A DNA stretch of 64,000 bases, taken from NCBI GenBank assembly GCA_016715865.1, contig JADJXM010000006.1:1-64000 (forward strand), written 5' to 3'. Source of the DNA: Acidobacteriota bacterium. Its GTDB lineage: Bacteria; Acidobacteriota; Blastocatellia; RBC074. Within the stretch, counting starts at the first letter, position 1. Every line of letters begins with the position of its first letter. Below, piece by piece: positions 44,004 to 61,038 of the stretch. The position numbers and the translations under genes are program-made. The notes beneath the pieces were generated by a model. The model was not told the origin of the DNA, ran no database searches, and was given only the letters and a program-made list of their open reading frames with translations.

Positions 44004-45398
44004 TCATGCCAGAGCGTCCGGATTCTGAGGCATGAGCAGCTTGATTCCGCGAGCGGCATGTCCCAGCGCGATGACGATATCGCTGATGAATTTATCGCTC
44101 AGGGTCCGACGCAGCATCTCCCAGTCAAGCGCGCGCATGCGAACCAGACTGTCGTACATGGCCTGCTCGCCGGCCTCAATCCGCCGCATCTGGGCCGGCG
44201 AAAAATCCATCAATTTGTGCAGGCGCGCGTAGTTGATAGTTTCAAAAGCGTGCCCATAGAGCTTGATCAGAGCGCGGACGCGAAAGGCCTCGACTACCTG
44301 CGGCGGGGCGCCTGCGCCTTCGGCGGAATACTCTCTGACGATCGCATCGGCGTCGGCCTTCAGCCGGTAGGTAAGAAAATCGACCATCTGATTGATCCGG
44401 GCACTCATCCCGTCGTCCGCATATCCTTTTTTCAGGCAGACCAGATAGGAATAGGCCGTATGTAGCCCAAAGCAGCTGTACTTCTTTATCTCGTCACGAA
44501 ACGCCTTAGGCGCGGCCTGCCCGCCCAGAACCTCGCGCATTCCAATCGCGCATGATCCTTCGAATTCAGCCAGGCTGCGATCGATGATCCGGCCGAGATC
44601 GATCCGCTCGCCCCAGGCATTCGTCCATACCGATTGCGCCTTCGGAACATATGTCGCGAAGGCTATCAGCCCCCACGGCAGGTGCTCGTGAATCAGTTCG
44701 CCGCGCAAATCGGTGGTCGGCTGCCCGGCAGCATTCTGGCGCGGAGGAAACCAGGTCGGATCGTAACGAAAAGCATTGCCGTCAAACTTATATAGATCGT
44801 CAGCGTCGCACCGGAAAAGCGCTTTGCCGCTTTCCGCCACATCGCGCAAAGTGTAGCGGTTGCCGCCCACCGTGACCGGCTGGTCCAGACTTACGCCGGC
44901 TTCAAGAAAAGTCTTGAGAAAGCTGTTTTCGTGAACTTCGGCTTCGCGCTTGAAATAGACATAGCGGCGTCCGTTCACCTCCTTGCCGGCCGCAAAGGTC
45001 GCGCACAGATGATCGACGGCTTTCGTGCCGTCCGAAAGCCTGAAATCCCTGCCGAACCCGCGAATCGCGTGAATCAGAGCCGATGGATTGTTGAGATCGC
45101 GCGTGTAATGTTCGAGCATCTGGTTGACCGCCATCAGACCATTCGCGGCATCGGCAGTCATCGCGACCGGAACCAGGTTGCGCCCATTCACCTGCGCACT
45201 TGAGACGCTCGTTGGCGCAGCGGATTGGCCTTCTTCGTTAAACCATCCTGAACGCCATACGCCGTAGGCTCCGGCGCCCAGCAGAGCCGCAGCACCTGCC
45301 CCCATGAAAATGAATTTCCGACGGCCCGGACTGGGCTGGCTTTCGACACGGTTTCGATTCTGTTGAGCCGGCTTCCGGCCCGCTTTTTTCCTGCTCAT
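44004..45398 (-). CDS. Membrane-anchored hypothetical protein between hyuA and hyuB
   Basis: 464 residues from the ATG at 45398 (MSRKKAGRKPAQQNRN); a longer frame to 45512 would overlap the end of hyuA. An Arg/Lys-rich N-terminus is followed by RRKFIFMGAGAAALLGAGAY, a Tat-like or uncleaved membrane anchor, and about 400 mostly helical residues outside. Recognisable stretches include GELIHEHLPWGLIAFATYVP and EIKKYSCFGLHTAYSYLVC. I do not recognise a family. Encoded 110 bases after hyuA on the same strand. Confidence 0.6.
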   Translation of the reverse strand: MSRKKAGRKPAQQNRNRVESQPSPGRRKFIFMGAGAAALLGAGAYGVWRSGWFNEEGQSAAPTSVSSAQVNGRNLVPVAMTADAANGLMAVNQMLEHYTRDLNNPSALIHAIRGFGRDFRLSDGTKAVDHLCATFAAGKEVNGRRYVYFKREAEVHENSFLKTFLEAGVSLDQPVTVGGNRYTLRDVAESGKALFRCDADDLYKFDGNAFRYDPTWFPPRQNAAGQPTTDLRGELIHEHLPWGLIAFATYVPKAQSVWTNAWGERIDLGRIIDRSLAEFEGSCAIGMREVLGGQAAPKAFRDEIKKYSCFGLHTAYSYLVCLKKGYADDGMSARINQMVDFLTYRLKADADAIVREYSAEGAGAPPQVVEAFRVRALIKLYGHAFETINYARLHKLMDFSPAQMRRIEAGEQAMYDSLVRMRALDWEMLRRTLSDKFISDIVIALGHAARGIKLLMPQNPDALA

Positions 45399-45508
45399 AA
45401 CGTTTTTTTCGGTACCTCTGAATTGGGGATGTTCGGGGTGGGACTTGAATCGACCGATCGATCGAATCGAGGCAACACCGGCGAAATTACGCCACCACCG
45501 CAAGCCTG

Positions 45509-48808
<3,300 letters not shown>

Positions 48809-48829
48809 CAGGAGGTAATTGAAATAAAC

Positions 48830-49423
<594 letters not shown>

Positions 49424-49479
49424 TTCCAGTAAAGTCTTATTCGAGGCTCGTACCCATAATGCACATTATGGTTGATGCC

Positions 49480-49517
49480 AGGAGGGAACATTGCTGAGGC
49501 ACTGTTCCCTCCTTTTT
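49480..49517 (+). terminator. Rho-independent terminator
   Basis: Stem AGGAGGGAACA (49480-49490) and TGTTCCCTCCT (49503-49513), 11 perfect pairs, loop of 12, followed by five T. It ends the transcript of the paralogous pair; the next gene starts 40 bases downstream. Confidence 0.92.
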
Positions 49518-49556
49518 CATGATCGTGCCGAATATCAAAGGATCAGGCATGGTAGA

Positions 49557-50738
49557 ATGATTACTTTCCGGGAGAGCCGGCGCTCCCGGTGGGAACATCT
49601 GGTGAAGCGACTATTACATCCGGTCCTGATCATCGTCGCACTTGCGTCGGGCTCTCCTTTTGTCCCGGCCATTTCTGTTCCGGACCCGGATCGCTCAGAA
49701 CCACAAATCCAGCTCAATGGCGAGATTGAGAATAATGACGGGCGGATCTGTGTCTCCCTGACAAACAACTCGGACAATCCGATCGAGGGGATCGCCGTCG
49801 TCGCCATCGGCACCGATGCTGATCAGGTCGAACTCGGGCAGTTCTCGTTCCACCTCGAGGCCAGGTCCGGCGGTTATTTCCGAATCAAGACGGCCGGTTC
49901 TCCGGGTGATTATTACAAACTCAGGATTCTGAGCCCTGAAGGCAGGTTACTGCTCTACCGCGCGGCACCGATCAAACGCGTCTCAGATGCATCGCCTGCG
50001 ATCGAGGTAGCCCTGACGGCCCCGGCCGGAAAAACTGCCGTAATAAATACGCGCATTACAGCAGAGACGCCTGCGCAGCCTGAAACGACTACTGCTCTGC
50101 CTGAGACCGCTTCACAGGATGTCTCAGTCAAGGCGCAATTGCTGGGCAGCCCGGTGGATCCGGCATCTTTTGCTGTATTTTTTGAGCTTCGATCGCGCAG
50201 GCCGATCAGCCAGGCTACATTATCGATCACGGCGGGAAAATTCAGCGACAGCAAGCCTGTCAGCCTCGCACCGGCAGCTGCGGTCCAGTTTCAACTTCCA
50301 GGGAAAGACTCCGACTCCGGCGAGTTCGAACGCATCGAATATACGCTGACCGAAAAGGATGGCCGTCAACTTGCCCGCGGCGCTCTCGAAATTGATCAGT
50401 TGATGGCGGATGATGTCATCACTGTCCTCGATGTTCGCACTCATCGCCCTTCATATACGACAGGCGAAACCGCCAGACTGACTGTCCTTCTCGAAGGTCA
50501 ATCCCGGAATGGGTACAGGCTCGAAGTTCTTGTCCGAGACTACAATGGATTGAAACTCTTCCTCGATCAGCGCAATGGAGACGGCCAGACGGCCCTCACG
50601 CCGCAGGAATTCATCTTCATCCTGCCAACCGATGCTCAAAAACCTCTCATCTTCGAATACAAGATCTACAACCCTGAATCAGGCCTGCTCTTCGATTCGG
50701 GCGAATTCGAAATCCCTGTCGAAGACAAGACCGGCTGA
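49557..50738 (+). CDS. Secreted hypothetical protein with beta-sandwich-like repeats
   Basis: 393 residues from the ATG at 49557; a longer frame from 49491 would start in the terminator loop and is rejected. A hydrophobic stretch (LLHPVLIIVALASG, about residues 19-32) serves as signal or anchor. The mature protein is beta-rich with Ig/FN3-like strand patterns: EIENNDGRICVSLTNNSDNP, VDPASFAVFFELRSRRPISQ, and YTTGETARLTVLLEGQSRNG near the end. No named family. It precedes a VWA protein with 222 bases between. Confidence 0.6.
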   Translation: MITFRESRRSRWEHLVKRLLHPVLIIVALASGSPFVPAISVPDPDRSEPQIQLNGEIENNDGRICVSLTNNSDNPIEGIAVVAIGTDADQVELGQFSFHLEARSGGYFRIKTAGSPGDYYKLRILSPEGRLLLYRAAPIKRVSDASPAIEVALTAPAGKTAVINTRITAETPAQPETTTALPETASQDVSVKAQLLGSPVDPASFAVFFELRSRRPISQATLSITAGKFSDSKPVSLAPAAAVQFQLPGKDSDSGEFERIEYTLTEKDGRQLARGALEIDQLMADDVITVLDVRTHRPSYTTGETARLTVLLEGQSRNGYRLEVLVRDYNGLKLFLDQRNGDGQTALTPQEFIFILPTDAQKPLIFEYKIYNPESGLLFDSGEFEIPVEDKTG

Positions 50739-50975
50739 GCATTTCAAAGATCTCACAATTCATTGTCAAATCGTTTCATTTTCGTCCTGGGCATTGCGCA
50801 CTGAATGTCCTGTGCTAAAATGCAAATGACTCGTTTCTCCGAGCCATCTCTTAACCTGCTGCAAGAGATTTACCGTAATAATTTTTGTGTCATCAATTTT
50901 TTATATTTTTCGTCAGGACCTGACTCTCCCCAACATTGATTTAGCCGCCTGGAGCGGAGTGTGAAAGGGGTAAGG

Positions 50976-52022
50976 ATGTACAAAAACAGATTCTCCAGAC
51001 CGCAGAGACTCGCTCTGGCGATAGCGATATTGAGCCTCGTTGCAGCGCTTGCCCAGCAGGGTATCCTGCAGGCTGCGCAACAGGACGACGCTGCACGCTC
51101 AACTCAGGAGAAAGAGGCAAAACAGGAAGGACAGAAGCCTGGATCGACACGGAAACTGCCACTGCCGGCAACGCCCGGTGAAGCTCCGGTCAGGCTTGAT
51201 ACCGATCTTGTAACCCTGACGGTCACCGTGACAGACCCTTACAACCGACTTGTGACGGGGCTGGACAGGCAGCATTTCCAGGTCTATGAGGACAAGGTCA
51301 AGCAATCGATCGAATTCTTCAACGATGATGACGTGCCGGTCAGCATGGGGATCGTCTTCGACGTGTCGGGGAGCATGAAAGGCAAGCTCGAACGAGCGCG
51401 TGATTCGCTCAAGGCTTTCATCCAGACAAGCCATCAGGATGACGATTTCTTCCTGGTTGGATTCAATCAGCGCGCCAGCCTGATTTCAGAGTTTTCAGAT
51501 GGAGAAACGCTCGAGAACAAACTGACGCTCGTTGATCCGAAAGGTCAGACAGCTCTCTACGACGCATCATACCTGGGCATCGAAAAGGTCAAACAGGGCC
51601 GGCACTCCAAACGCTCGCTGCTCCTGATATCGGACGGCCAGGACAATTCATCGCGGTACACATATGGTGAATTGCGAAAACTGCTCAAGGAGGCCGGTGT
51701 TCAGATTTACTGCATCGGAATCGTCGAGATGGGCGGGGCGTCAGGCGGCACGCTTGATATGCAGGGCCAGGCCATTCTTGAAGAGATCGCTCAGGTGACC
51801 GGCGGAAAAGCCTTCTTCCCTCGCTCAGCGGCTGAGCTTGAGGACGCGACGACGCGCATCGCCCTCGAACTGCGTCACCAGTACAGCATCGGCTATACGC
51901 CGACTAATGTGAAACGTGACGGTGAATGGCACAAGATCAAGATCCAGGTCAAACCTCCGCGCGGTCTCCCTCCGCTGCGGGTCCAGCATAAGGAAGGTTA
52001 TTACGCCGTCGACAAGAAATAG
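50976..52022 (+). CDS. VWFA-domain secreted protein (acidobacterial type)
   Basis: 348 residues from the ATG at 50976 (GGGGTAAGG just upstream); a GTG at 50961 is the alternative. An N-terminal hydrophobic segment is followed by a charged linker, then VRLDTDLVTLTVTVTDPYNR and GLDRQHFQVYEDKVKQSIEF, the strand pair usual in acidobacterial VWFA-related proteins. The MIDAS motif is VFDVSGSMKGK (D-x-S-x-S), with a later LLLISDGQDNSS. Likely adhesion or complex assembly at the cell surface. The C-terminus ends with REWHKIKIQVKPPRGL-like strands. Its stop lies next to the family B element at 52033. Confidence 0.85.
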   Translation: MYKNRFSRPQRLALAIAILSLVAALAQQGILQAAQQDDAARSTQEKEAKQEGQKPGSTRKLPLPATPGEAPVRLDTDLVTLTVTVTDPYNRLVTGLDRQHFQVYEDKVKQSIEFFNDDDVPVSMGIVFDVSGSMKGKLERARDSLKAFIQTSHQDDDFFLVGFNQRASLISEFSDGETLENKLTLVDPKGQTALYDASYLGIEKVKQGRHSKRSLLLISDGQDNSSRYTYGELRKLLKEAGVQIYCIGIVEMGGASGGTLDMQGQAILEEIAQVTGGKAFFPRSAAELEDATTRIALELRHQYSIGYTPTNVKRDGEWHKIKIQVKPPRGLPPLRVQHKEGYYAVDKK

Positions 52023-52032
52023 CTGCGGAAAT

Positions 52033-52160
52033 AGTTTCCAGTGGGAGGAAGTTTCCAGTCGTCTGCAACAGTTTCGCAAATAGTAATAATCACAAGCTGT
52101 ATGGCAGGGAAGAAACTGCGGCTGTCCAGAAAACTGGAAACTTCCTCCCACTGGAAACTT
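52033..52160. repeat. Inverted-repeat element, family B
   Basis: Left arm AGTTTCCAGTGGGAGGAAGT and right arm ACTTCCTCCCACTGGAAACT are perfect complements over 20 bases and extend further (TTCCAG/CTGGAA). The loop contains GTCGTCTGCAACAG (52058-52071), present in reverse orientation in the element at 54.4 kb. It fills the space between two convergent genes. Confidence 0.88.
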
Positions 52161-52167
52161 TTATCAG

Positions 52168-52566
52168 TTACTCTTCATCATCTGAATCGGCTGCTGACTT
52201 CTTCCTGCCCTTTGCCTTCTTCTCTTTCGAGAAGCTTTCCAGCGCATCTTCTTCGGTATCGTAGCTTTCGATGGTATTGAGCAACTGGGTCACCTGCAAT
52301 GCGCCATAGACGCGATCAGTCACCCCGACCAGTTTAAGAATACCGCCCGCGTCGATGACTTTTTTATAGGCGCGCACAATCTCACCGATTCCCATACTAT
52401 CGATGATCGGCACCTTGGTCAGATTCAGGAGGACCTTGGTCGTTCCGGCAGACATGACCTTATCGACGAGTATCTGCAATTGAAACCCGCCCTGCCCTTT
52501 AATGAATTTTCCTTCCATATCCAGCGAGGCAACTGTGCCCGCATAGTGGATTCTGATCGTCATCAT
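52168..52566 (-). CDS. STAS-domain protein (anti-sigma factor antagonist-like)
   Basis: 132 residues. The STAS fold is evident: TVASLDMEGKFIKGQGGFQL, then TKVLLNLTKVPIIDSMGIGE with the phosphorylatable Ser in the usual D-S-x-G motif, and AGGILKLVGVTDRVYGALQV. A charged C-terminal tail (KEKKAKGRKKSAADSDDEE) is unusual for the family. No anti-sigma kinase is nearby, so its partner is encoded elsewhere. Two adjacent ATG codons (52566, 52563) are both possible starts. Confidence 0.85.
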   Translation of the reverse strand: MMTIRIHYAGTVASLDMEGKFIKGQGGFQLQILVDKVMSAGTTKVLLNLTKVPIIDSMGIGEIVRAYKKVIDAGGILKLVGVTDRVYGALQVTQLLNTIESYDTEEDALESFSKEKKAKGRKKSAADSDDEE

Positions 52567-52690
52567 AATCTTTGATATTGTTACAGGATTAAGTTTTCAG
52601 CTATCAGGGATCAAGAGAGAATTACATCTGTATTCTAACCGACAAAATGATAAACTGACAGAGCGATTCGACACTCCTGGAGGATAATCC

Positions 52691-53347
52691 GTGAAAAGCC
52701 AACTTGACGCAATCTTGCAACGAGAGCAGGCTGTGTATCTTGACAGCCTCACACCACGGCGGGACGCACTGTTCGCAGAGATGGAAAGCTATTCAGAGAG
52801 GAACCACATTCCCAGTTCCGATCCTGAAGTTGCACTGTTTCTTGAGATCATGGCGAAGGCAGTCAAGGCTCGCCGGGCGATCGAGATCGGGACGGCAATC
52901 GGCTATGGAGCAATCACGCTGGCGCGCGCGATGGGAAACGACGGCCGCGTGACGACGATAGATCCGAGCGAGGAGCGTGCTCAAGTGGCCCGTGATTTCA
53001 TGCGCCGAGCCGGGGTTGAAGCCCGCATCGAGATCATCCAGGCGACGGCGCTCGTCGCCTTGCCGCAGCTTTCAGGCCCTTTCGATATTGCATATATCGA
53101 CGCGGTCAAGGAAGAATATGGCGCCTATCTTGATCTGCTCGTCCCGCGCATGCGAAGCGGAGGTCTGATCATCGCCGATAACGTGCTCTGGAAGGGTCAG
53201 GTCGCCACAGGGCGGCTTCTTTCTCCCGACCAGAAAGCCTCAACCGAATCGTTAATCGAATTTAATCGACAGTTTACCGAGCACCCTGAAATTCGTGGCC
53301 TGATCCTGCCATTCGGAGACGGCCTTGCGGTCGGGATTAAAATTTAA
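52691..53347 (+). CDS. SAM-dependent O-methyltransferase (class I)
   Basis: 218 residues from a GTG at 52691 with GGAGG upstream. Motifs of the small-molecule (catechol/caffeoyl-CoA-type) O-methyltransferase family: AIEIGTAIGYGAITLARAMG (SAM loop), VTTIDPSEERAQVARDFMRR, IAYIDAVKEEYGAYLDLLVP and ADNVLWKGQV (metal site region). It likely methylates a catechol-like hydroxyl in the cytoplasm. Fourteen bases separate it from the next gene. Confidence 0.88.
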   Translation: MKSQLDAILQREQAVYLDSLTPRRDALFAEMESYSERNHIPSSDPEVALFLEIMAKAVKARRAIEIGTAIGYGAITLARAMGNDGRVTTIDPSEERAQVARDFMRRAGVEARIEIIQATALVALPQLSGPFDIAYIDAVKEEYGAYLDLLVPRMRSGGLIIADNVLWKGQVATGRLLSPDQKASTESLIEFNRQFTEHPEIRGLILPFGDGLAVGIKI

Positions 53348-53361
53348 ACCTGTTTTGGCAT

Positions 53362-54393
53362 ATGACGACTACAGAGATTTCAGTCGACGGGATCAGATCA
53401 GCGAAAGAAGTGGTTTATGAAGCGCTGGCTCCTTCGCCATTGATGGAGTATCCGCTTCTGAGCCATGAATCGGGGATTCGCATACTGCTCAAACATGAGA
53501 ATCACATCCCGACAGGGGCGTTCAAGATTCGCGGCGGTCTGAATTTCATGCACCACTTCAATGCCGAGCGCACGCACGAAGGCGTGATCACTGCGACGCG
53601 CGGCAACCACGGACAATCCGTGGCCATGGCCGCACTTCGATATGGCATTCCGGCGACGATCGTCGTCCCTTATGGAAACAATCCTGAAAAGAATGAAGCC
53701 ATGCGGGGATTCGGGGCGCGGTTAATTGAGTACGGTCGAGATTTCGACGAGGCCCGCGAAGAGGTCCAGCGACTCTCCGAGTCCGAGAACCTGAGGTATA
53801 TTCATTCCGCCAACGAACCTCATCTGATCAATGGCGTCGGAACCTATGCTCTTGAGATCATTGAGGAATCGACCCGGCGCGGAATGAAGATCGATGCGAT
53901 CTTCGTTCCAATCGGGCTCGGCAGCGGCATCTGCGGAGTGATCACTGCTTTTCGAGCGCTTTCACCCGAAACCAGAATATATGGCGTTCAGGCTGAAGGC
54001 GCGCCGAGCATCTATCTTTCGTGGCGCGCCGGAAGGATAATCGAAACCGACGAGGCCGCCACAATGGCCGATGGCATAGCGACACGCGTGCCTGCCCTGA
54101 CGACATTCGAAATCATCAGGAACGGCGTCGATGAGATCATCCTTGTCAGCGATGAAGAGATCATCGATGCGATCCGGTGGCTGTGGCGGACAACTCACAA
54201 TCTGGTCGAAGGTGCAGGTGCGGCTTCAACCGCGGCAGCATTGAAGAAGGGCGCCGCACTGGCAGGAAAAACCGTCGTCTGCGTCGTCACCGGCGGCAAT
54301 CTTGATACCGCGTCCATATCTAAAATATTCCCAGCTGACCAGGGGAAAGTTTCCAGTGGTAGGAAGTTTCCAGTTTCCAGTTCTACGGACTGA
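53362..54393 (+). CDS. PLP-dependent threonine/serine ammonia-lyase family protein (copy 1)
   Basis: 343 residues. The PLP-lysine motif is HIPTGAFKIRGGLNF near residue 53; the phosphate loop PIGLGSGICG is near residue 185; a late CVVTGGNLDT is also typical. Catalyses beta-elimination of threonine or serine, or a related reaction. The last ~15 residues (KVSSGRKFPVSSSTD) are read from the left arm of the family B repeat at 54347, so the original C-terminus has been replaced. A second family member follows directly. Confidence 0.85.
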   Translation: MTTTEISVDGIRSAKEVVYEALAPSPLMEYPLLSHESGIRILLKHENHIPTGAFKIRGGLNFMHHFNAERTHEGVITATRGNHGQSVAMAALRYGIPATIVVPYGNNPEKNEAMRGFGARLIEYGRDFDEAREEVQRLSESENLRYIHSANEPHLINGVGTYALEIIEESTRRGMKIDAIFVPIGLGSGICGVITAFRALSPETRIYGVQAEGAPSIYLSWRAGRIIETDEAATMADGIATRVPALTTFEIIRNGVDEIILVSDEEIIDAIRWLWRTTHNLVEGAGAASTAAALKKGAALAGKTVVCVVTGGNLDTASISKIFPADQGKVSSGRKFPVSSSTD

Positions 54394-54486
54394 GCAGCTT
54401 GTTCCCGGTCAAACAGATTGCGATTATAATAATTAGCAAACCTGTTGCAGACGACTGGAAACTGGAAACTTCTTCTCACCGGAAAC
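54347..54486. repeat. Inverted-repeat element, family B
   Basis: Left arm AAGTTTCCAGTGGTAGGAAG... (from 54347) and right arm CTGGAAACTGGAAACTTCTT...CCGGAAACT (to 54486). The loop holds CTGTTGCAGACGAC at 54442-54455, the reverse complement of the core in the 52.0-kb copy, so this copy is inserted in the opposite orientation. The left arm lies inside the 3' end of the first ammonia-lyase gene. Confidence 0.88.
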
Positions 54487-54497
54487 TATGACATATC

Positions 54498-55460
<963 letters not shown>

Positions 55461-55547
55461 TTTTCCGGAACGGGAATCTTTGACAGGCAGTGAATGCACG
55501 CGTAGAATTTGCCCTACTTTAACGGATTGGCACTTATCTGAAAATTT

Positions 55548-56411
<864 letters not shown>

Positions 56412-56424
56412 TTACAACATCGAT

Positions 56425-57438
<1,014 letters not shown>

Positions 57439-57692
57439 ATTTCATTTTTCCGGATTACTGTAGTAGAATATCCATATTCTGACTTCCCCCATTAGGTCTT
57501 TCTTATGCCGCGGTCGATCGGAAACTCCGCATCCGTGTCGATCATCCATCAAATTTTCTTTCCGCTCCGCGATTTTTGAAAGAGGTCTGTCTTTCGAGTC
57601 GCGGGGAAGGAATTGTGACCTGTCTATTTTCAACTGAAGGCTTCCCGACTCTGGTGGAAGTAGTGATTTAAAGGAAGGAAGGGCCAGGTAAG

Positions 57693-57941
57693 ATGAAATG
57701 GGAATACCGTACTGTTGACTGGGGTGAGATTCGTAAAATCGGTTCACGAATCACTGGAGAGGATTTCATTGACGCTAATGTCGATGCCGGGCTGAATTCG
57801 CTCGGGCAGGAAGGCTGGGATCTGGTCAACGTCTATGTTGACGGTTTCGCCATGCACCGCAATAACAAGGGCGAGGAGATGCTGGCCAGCAGTCGCTACG
57901 TCAAATACACCTTTAAAAGACCAGTCATAACAAATGACTGA
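57693..57941 (+). CDS. DUF4177 family small protein
   Basis: 82 residues. Pattern MKWEYRTVDW...LNSLGQEGWDLVNVYVDG...YTFKRPV is the DUF4177 layout (WEYk-v ... LN-lG-eGWelv ... y-FKR). These small proteins are widespread and of unknown function. GGAAGG lies upstream of the ATG. The 254 bases before it hold no gene, only a weak inverted repeat near 57555-57615. Confidence 0.85.
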   Translation: MKWEYRTVDWGEIRKIGSRITGEDFIDANVDAGLNSLGQEGWDLVNVYVDGFAMHRNNKGEEMLASSRYVKYTFKRPVITND

Positions 57942-57950
57942 AATAAATGC

Positions 57951-58175
<225 letters not shown>

Positions 58176-58228
58176 GGCTCAATTACCTCCCACAGGAAGA
58201 AACAAAAATAAGAACGGTCAGCCTGACA

Positions 58229-59116
58229 TCAGTTGAAACCCGGCATCGACAGATGTTGAAGAAGGATCAACGCGGTTTTGGTTGATGTATTATTGATTAT
58301 CTGATCTGGCGCAACCAGCAGCGCGACGGCCTGAATGCCGTTGTAGACCAGGTGAGTCGCAACGCATGGAAGCAGTTTGCCGGTGAAAGCACGCAGAGCC
58401 GTCAGGACGAGGCTGAGCGAGAGGATGGCGGAAATCGCGGCATAACTGCCCCAATATTGCGGCACGTGAACCAGCGCGAAAAGAAATGTGACGGCGATGA
58501 TGCCGGCCACCTTGCCCCAGACTCGCTCGATACCTGAATAGAGAACCCCGCGATAGACCATCTCCTCGACGATCGGCGCGGTTAAGACTGCAAGGGCTGC
58601 CACGAGCACACGAATGGCAGTGCCCATTTTCAGCAGCTTCTCCATATCAGTCTCCTGGTGCGGCAGTAAACGCTCGAAGGCGAACGCAACTCCCATCATC
58701 AGGAAAGCCAGGCCGACCGCATGAACCCATTTGAACTGCGGATGCCATCCCCAGCCGACGGTCGAAAGAAACGGGCGCCTGCCTCGTTTTGTCACGACCA
58801 GCCAGCAGAGCAGCAGGGTCAGCAGATGGGCCGGAAAAGTAGACACAATCGAAAGTACCGCCACCAGCCAGTCGAGTTCGAATGTTTTCGGAAACTGCCC
58901 GGTCTCTCTGAACTTAATGAACAGATAGATGATGATTGCAGCAATCTGAAATCCAAGAATTAAGAGCACGCTGCCAACCCATACCATGAGGCCGGAGCCC
59001 GCGCCCCACAGTTTATCCGGCTGGCCTAAAGGCTCGACCGGTTGTTCGACCGGTTGTTCGAGGTTGCGGCAGCGGCGCCTCACACCGCCTGCAGAGGGCA
59101 TCTGTGGCCGATTCAA
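58229..59116 (-). CDS. CPBP-type intramembrane protease, apparent N-terminal frameshift
   Basis: 295 residues in this frame with about eight membrane segments. The CPBP/Rce1 motif EEMVYRGVLYSGIERVWG (Glu-Glu-x-x-x-Arg) is near residue 190, then VTFLFALVHVPQYWGSYAA (the second His motif) and CVATHLVYNGIQAV (the third). The only start near the top is a TTG at 59116. Upstream and partly overlapping, another frame encodes a zinc ribbon, which CPBP relatives often carry at the N-terminus. A +1 shift between about 59040 and 59085 would join them into one protein of about 310 residues. Confidence 0.8.
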   Translation of the reverse strand: MNRPQMPSAGGVRRRCRNLEQPVEQPVEPLGQPDKLWGAGSGLMVWVGSVLLILGFQIAAIIIYLFIKFRETGQFPKTFELDWLVAVLSIVSTFPAHLLTLLLCWLVVTKRGRRPFLSTVGWGWHPQFKWVHAVGLAFLMMGVAFAFERLLPHQETDMEKLLKMGTAIRVLVAALAVLTAPIVEEMVYRGVLYSGIERVWGKVAGIIAVTFLFALVHVPQYWGSYAAISAILSLSLVLTALRAFTGKLLPCVATHLVYNGIQAVALLVAPDQIINNTSTKTALILLQHLSMPGFN

Positions 59117-59159
59117 GTGCGGTCCCGCACGCCGGACAAAAGGTAGTCAATGAAGTCAT
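59013..59159 (-). other. Zinc-ribbon reading frame upstream of the CPBP gene (out of frame)
   Basis: From ATG 59159 a frame reads MTSLTTFCPACGTALESATD then ALCRRCEAPLPQ, a classic C-x-x-C...C-x-x-C zinc ribbon, and stops at TAA 59013-59015. It overlaps the first part of the CPBP frame by about 100 bases in a different phase. The overlap contains a 12-bp direct repeat (TCGACCGGTTGT twice, near 59034-59057) that does not itself change the frame. Either the intact gene suffered an indel, the sequence has an error, or a shift is programmed. Confidence 0.65.
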
Positions 59160-59262
59160 AGTAATCAGTCATCTCCGGATGAATTGCACATCCGATAATT
59201 AGCATCAGGCATCGAGGTTTAGCAAGCGTCCCGCAAAGAGCAACGAGATCGATGACTTTGTT

Positions 59263-60204
<942 letters not shown>

Positions 60205-61038
60205 CTGCCTTCTCCTCGAGTAACTTCTGATAAGCCTCCCGTTTGGACAGTCCACGGCTACGCGCGACGGCCTTCAGCGCGTCACTCCGGGTCAGCCCTT
60301 CGTCATCCATCAATTTATCGACCTGGGCTGTGAGGCTTATTTGTTCAGTCGCATATAAATTATCGTCGCCGCATCCGGCAATGACAAGCGTCATCTCTCC
60401 GCGGGGAGACTGCACGTCGAGCCGGGCTCGAATTTCAGACAAGCAACCGCGCAGAAACTGTTCGTGAAGTTTGGTCAGCTCTCTGGCCAGAGAAGCTTCA
60501 CGATCTCCCAGAACTTCCTCGGCATCGCTGAGCGCCTCGCGAATCCGATGCGGCGATTCATAAAAGACGAGTGTCGATCGCTCGCTCCGCAATTCATCGA
60601 GACGCGTTCGCCGCGCCCCTTTTCGAGGAGGCAGAAATCCTCCGAAATAGAACGAATCGGTCGGCAGCCCCGATGCGACCAGCCCCGCGATCAATGCTGC
60701 CGGCCCCGGAATCGGAACGACTTCAACTCCATGCTCGATCGCCGCCCGAACGATGCGGTATGCGGGATCAGAGATGCCCGGAGTGCCGGCGTCGGTCACG
60801 ATGGCGATGCTTTCACCCTGAGCGAGCCGCCCGGCCAGTTCTGCCGCGCGCGCCTGTTCGTTGTGTTCGTGATAGCTGATGACGGGTTTTCGGATTCCAA
60901 AATGATCGAGCAGTTTGCGTGTATGTCGAGTATCTTCACAGGCGATCAGATCGACCTCTTTGAGCACGCGCAGCGCCCGCAGAGTGATGTCTTCGAGATT
61001 GCCGATCGGGGTCGAGACCAGGTAGAGCGACATAAAGC

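Noticed and set aside
49491..49556. Upstream start for the secreted protein at 49557
   Set aside because: The extension would begin in the loop of a strong terminator hairpin and lacks a signal peptide at its start.
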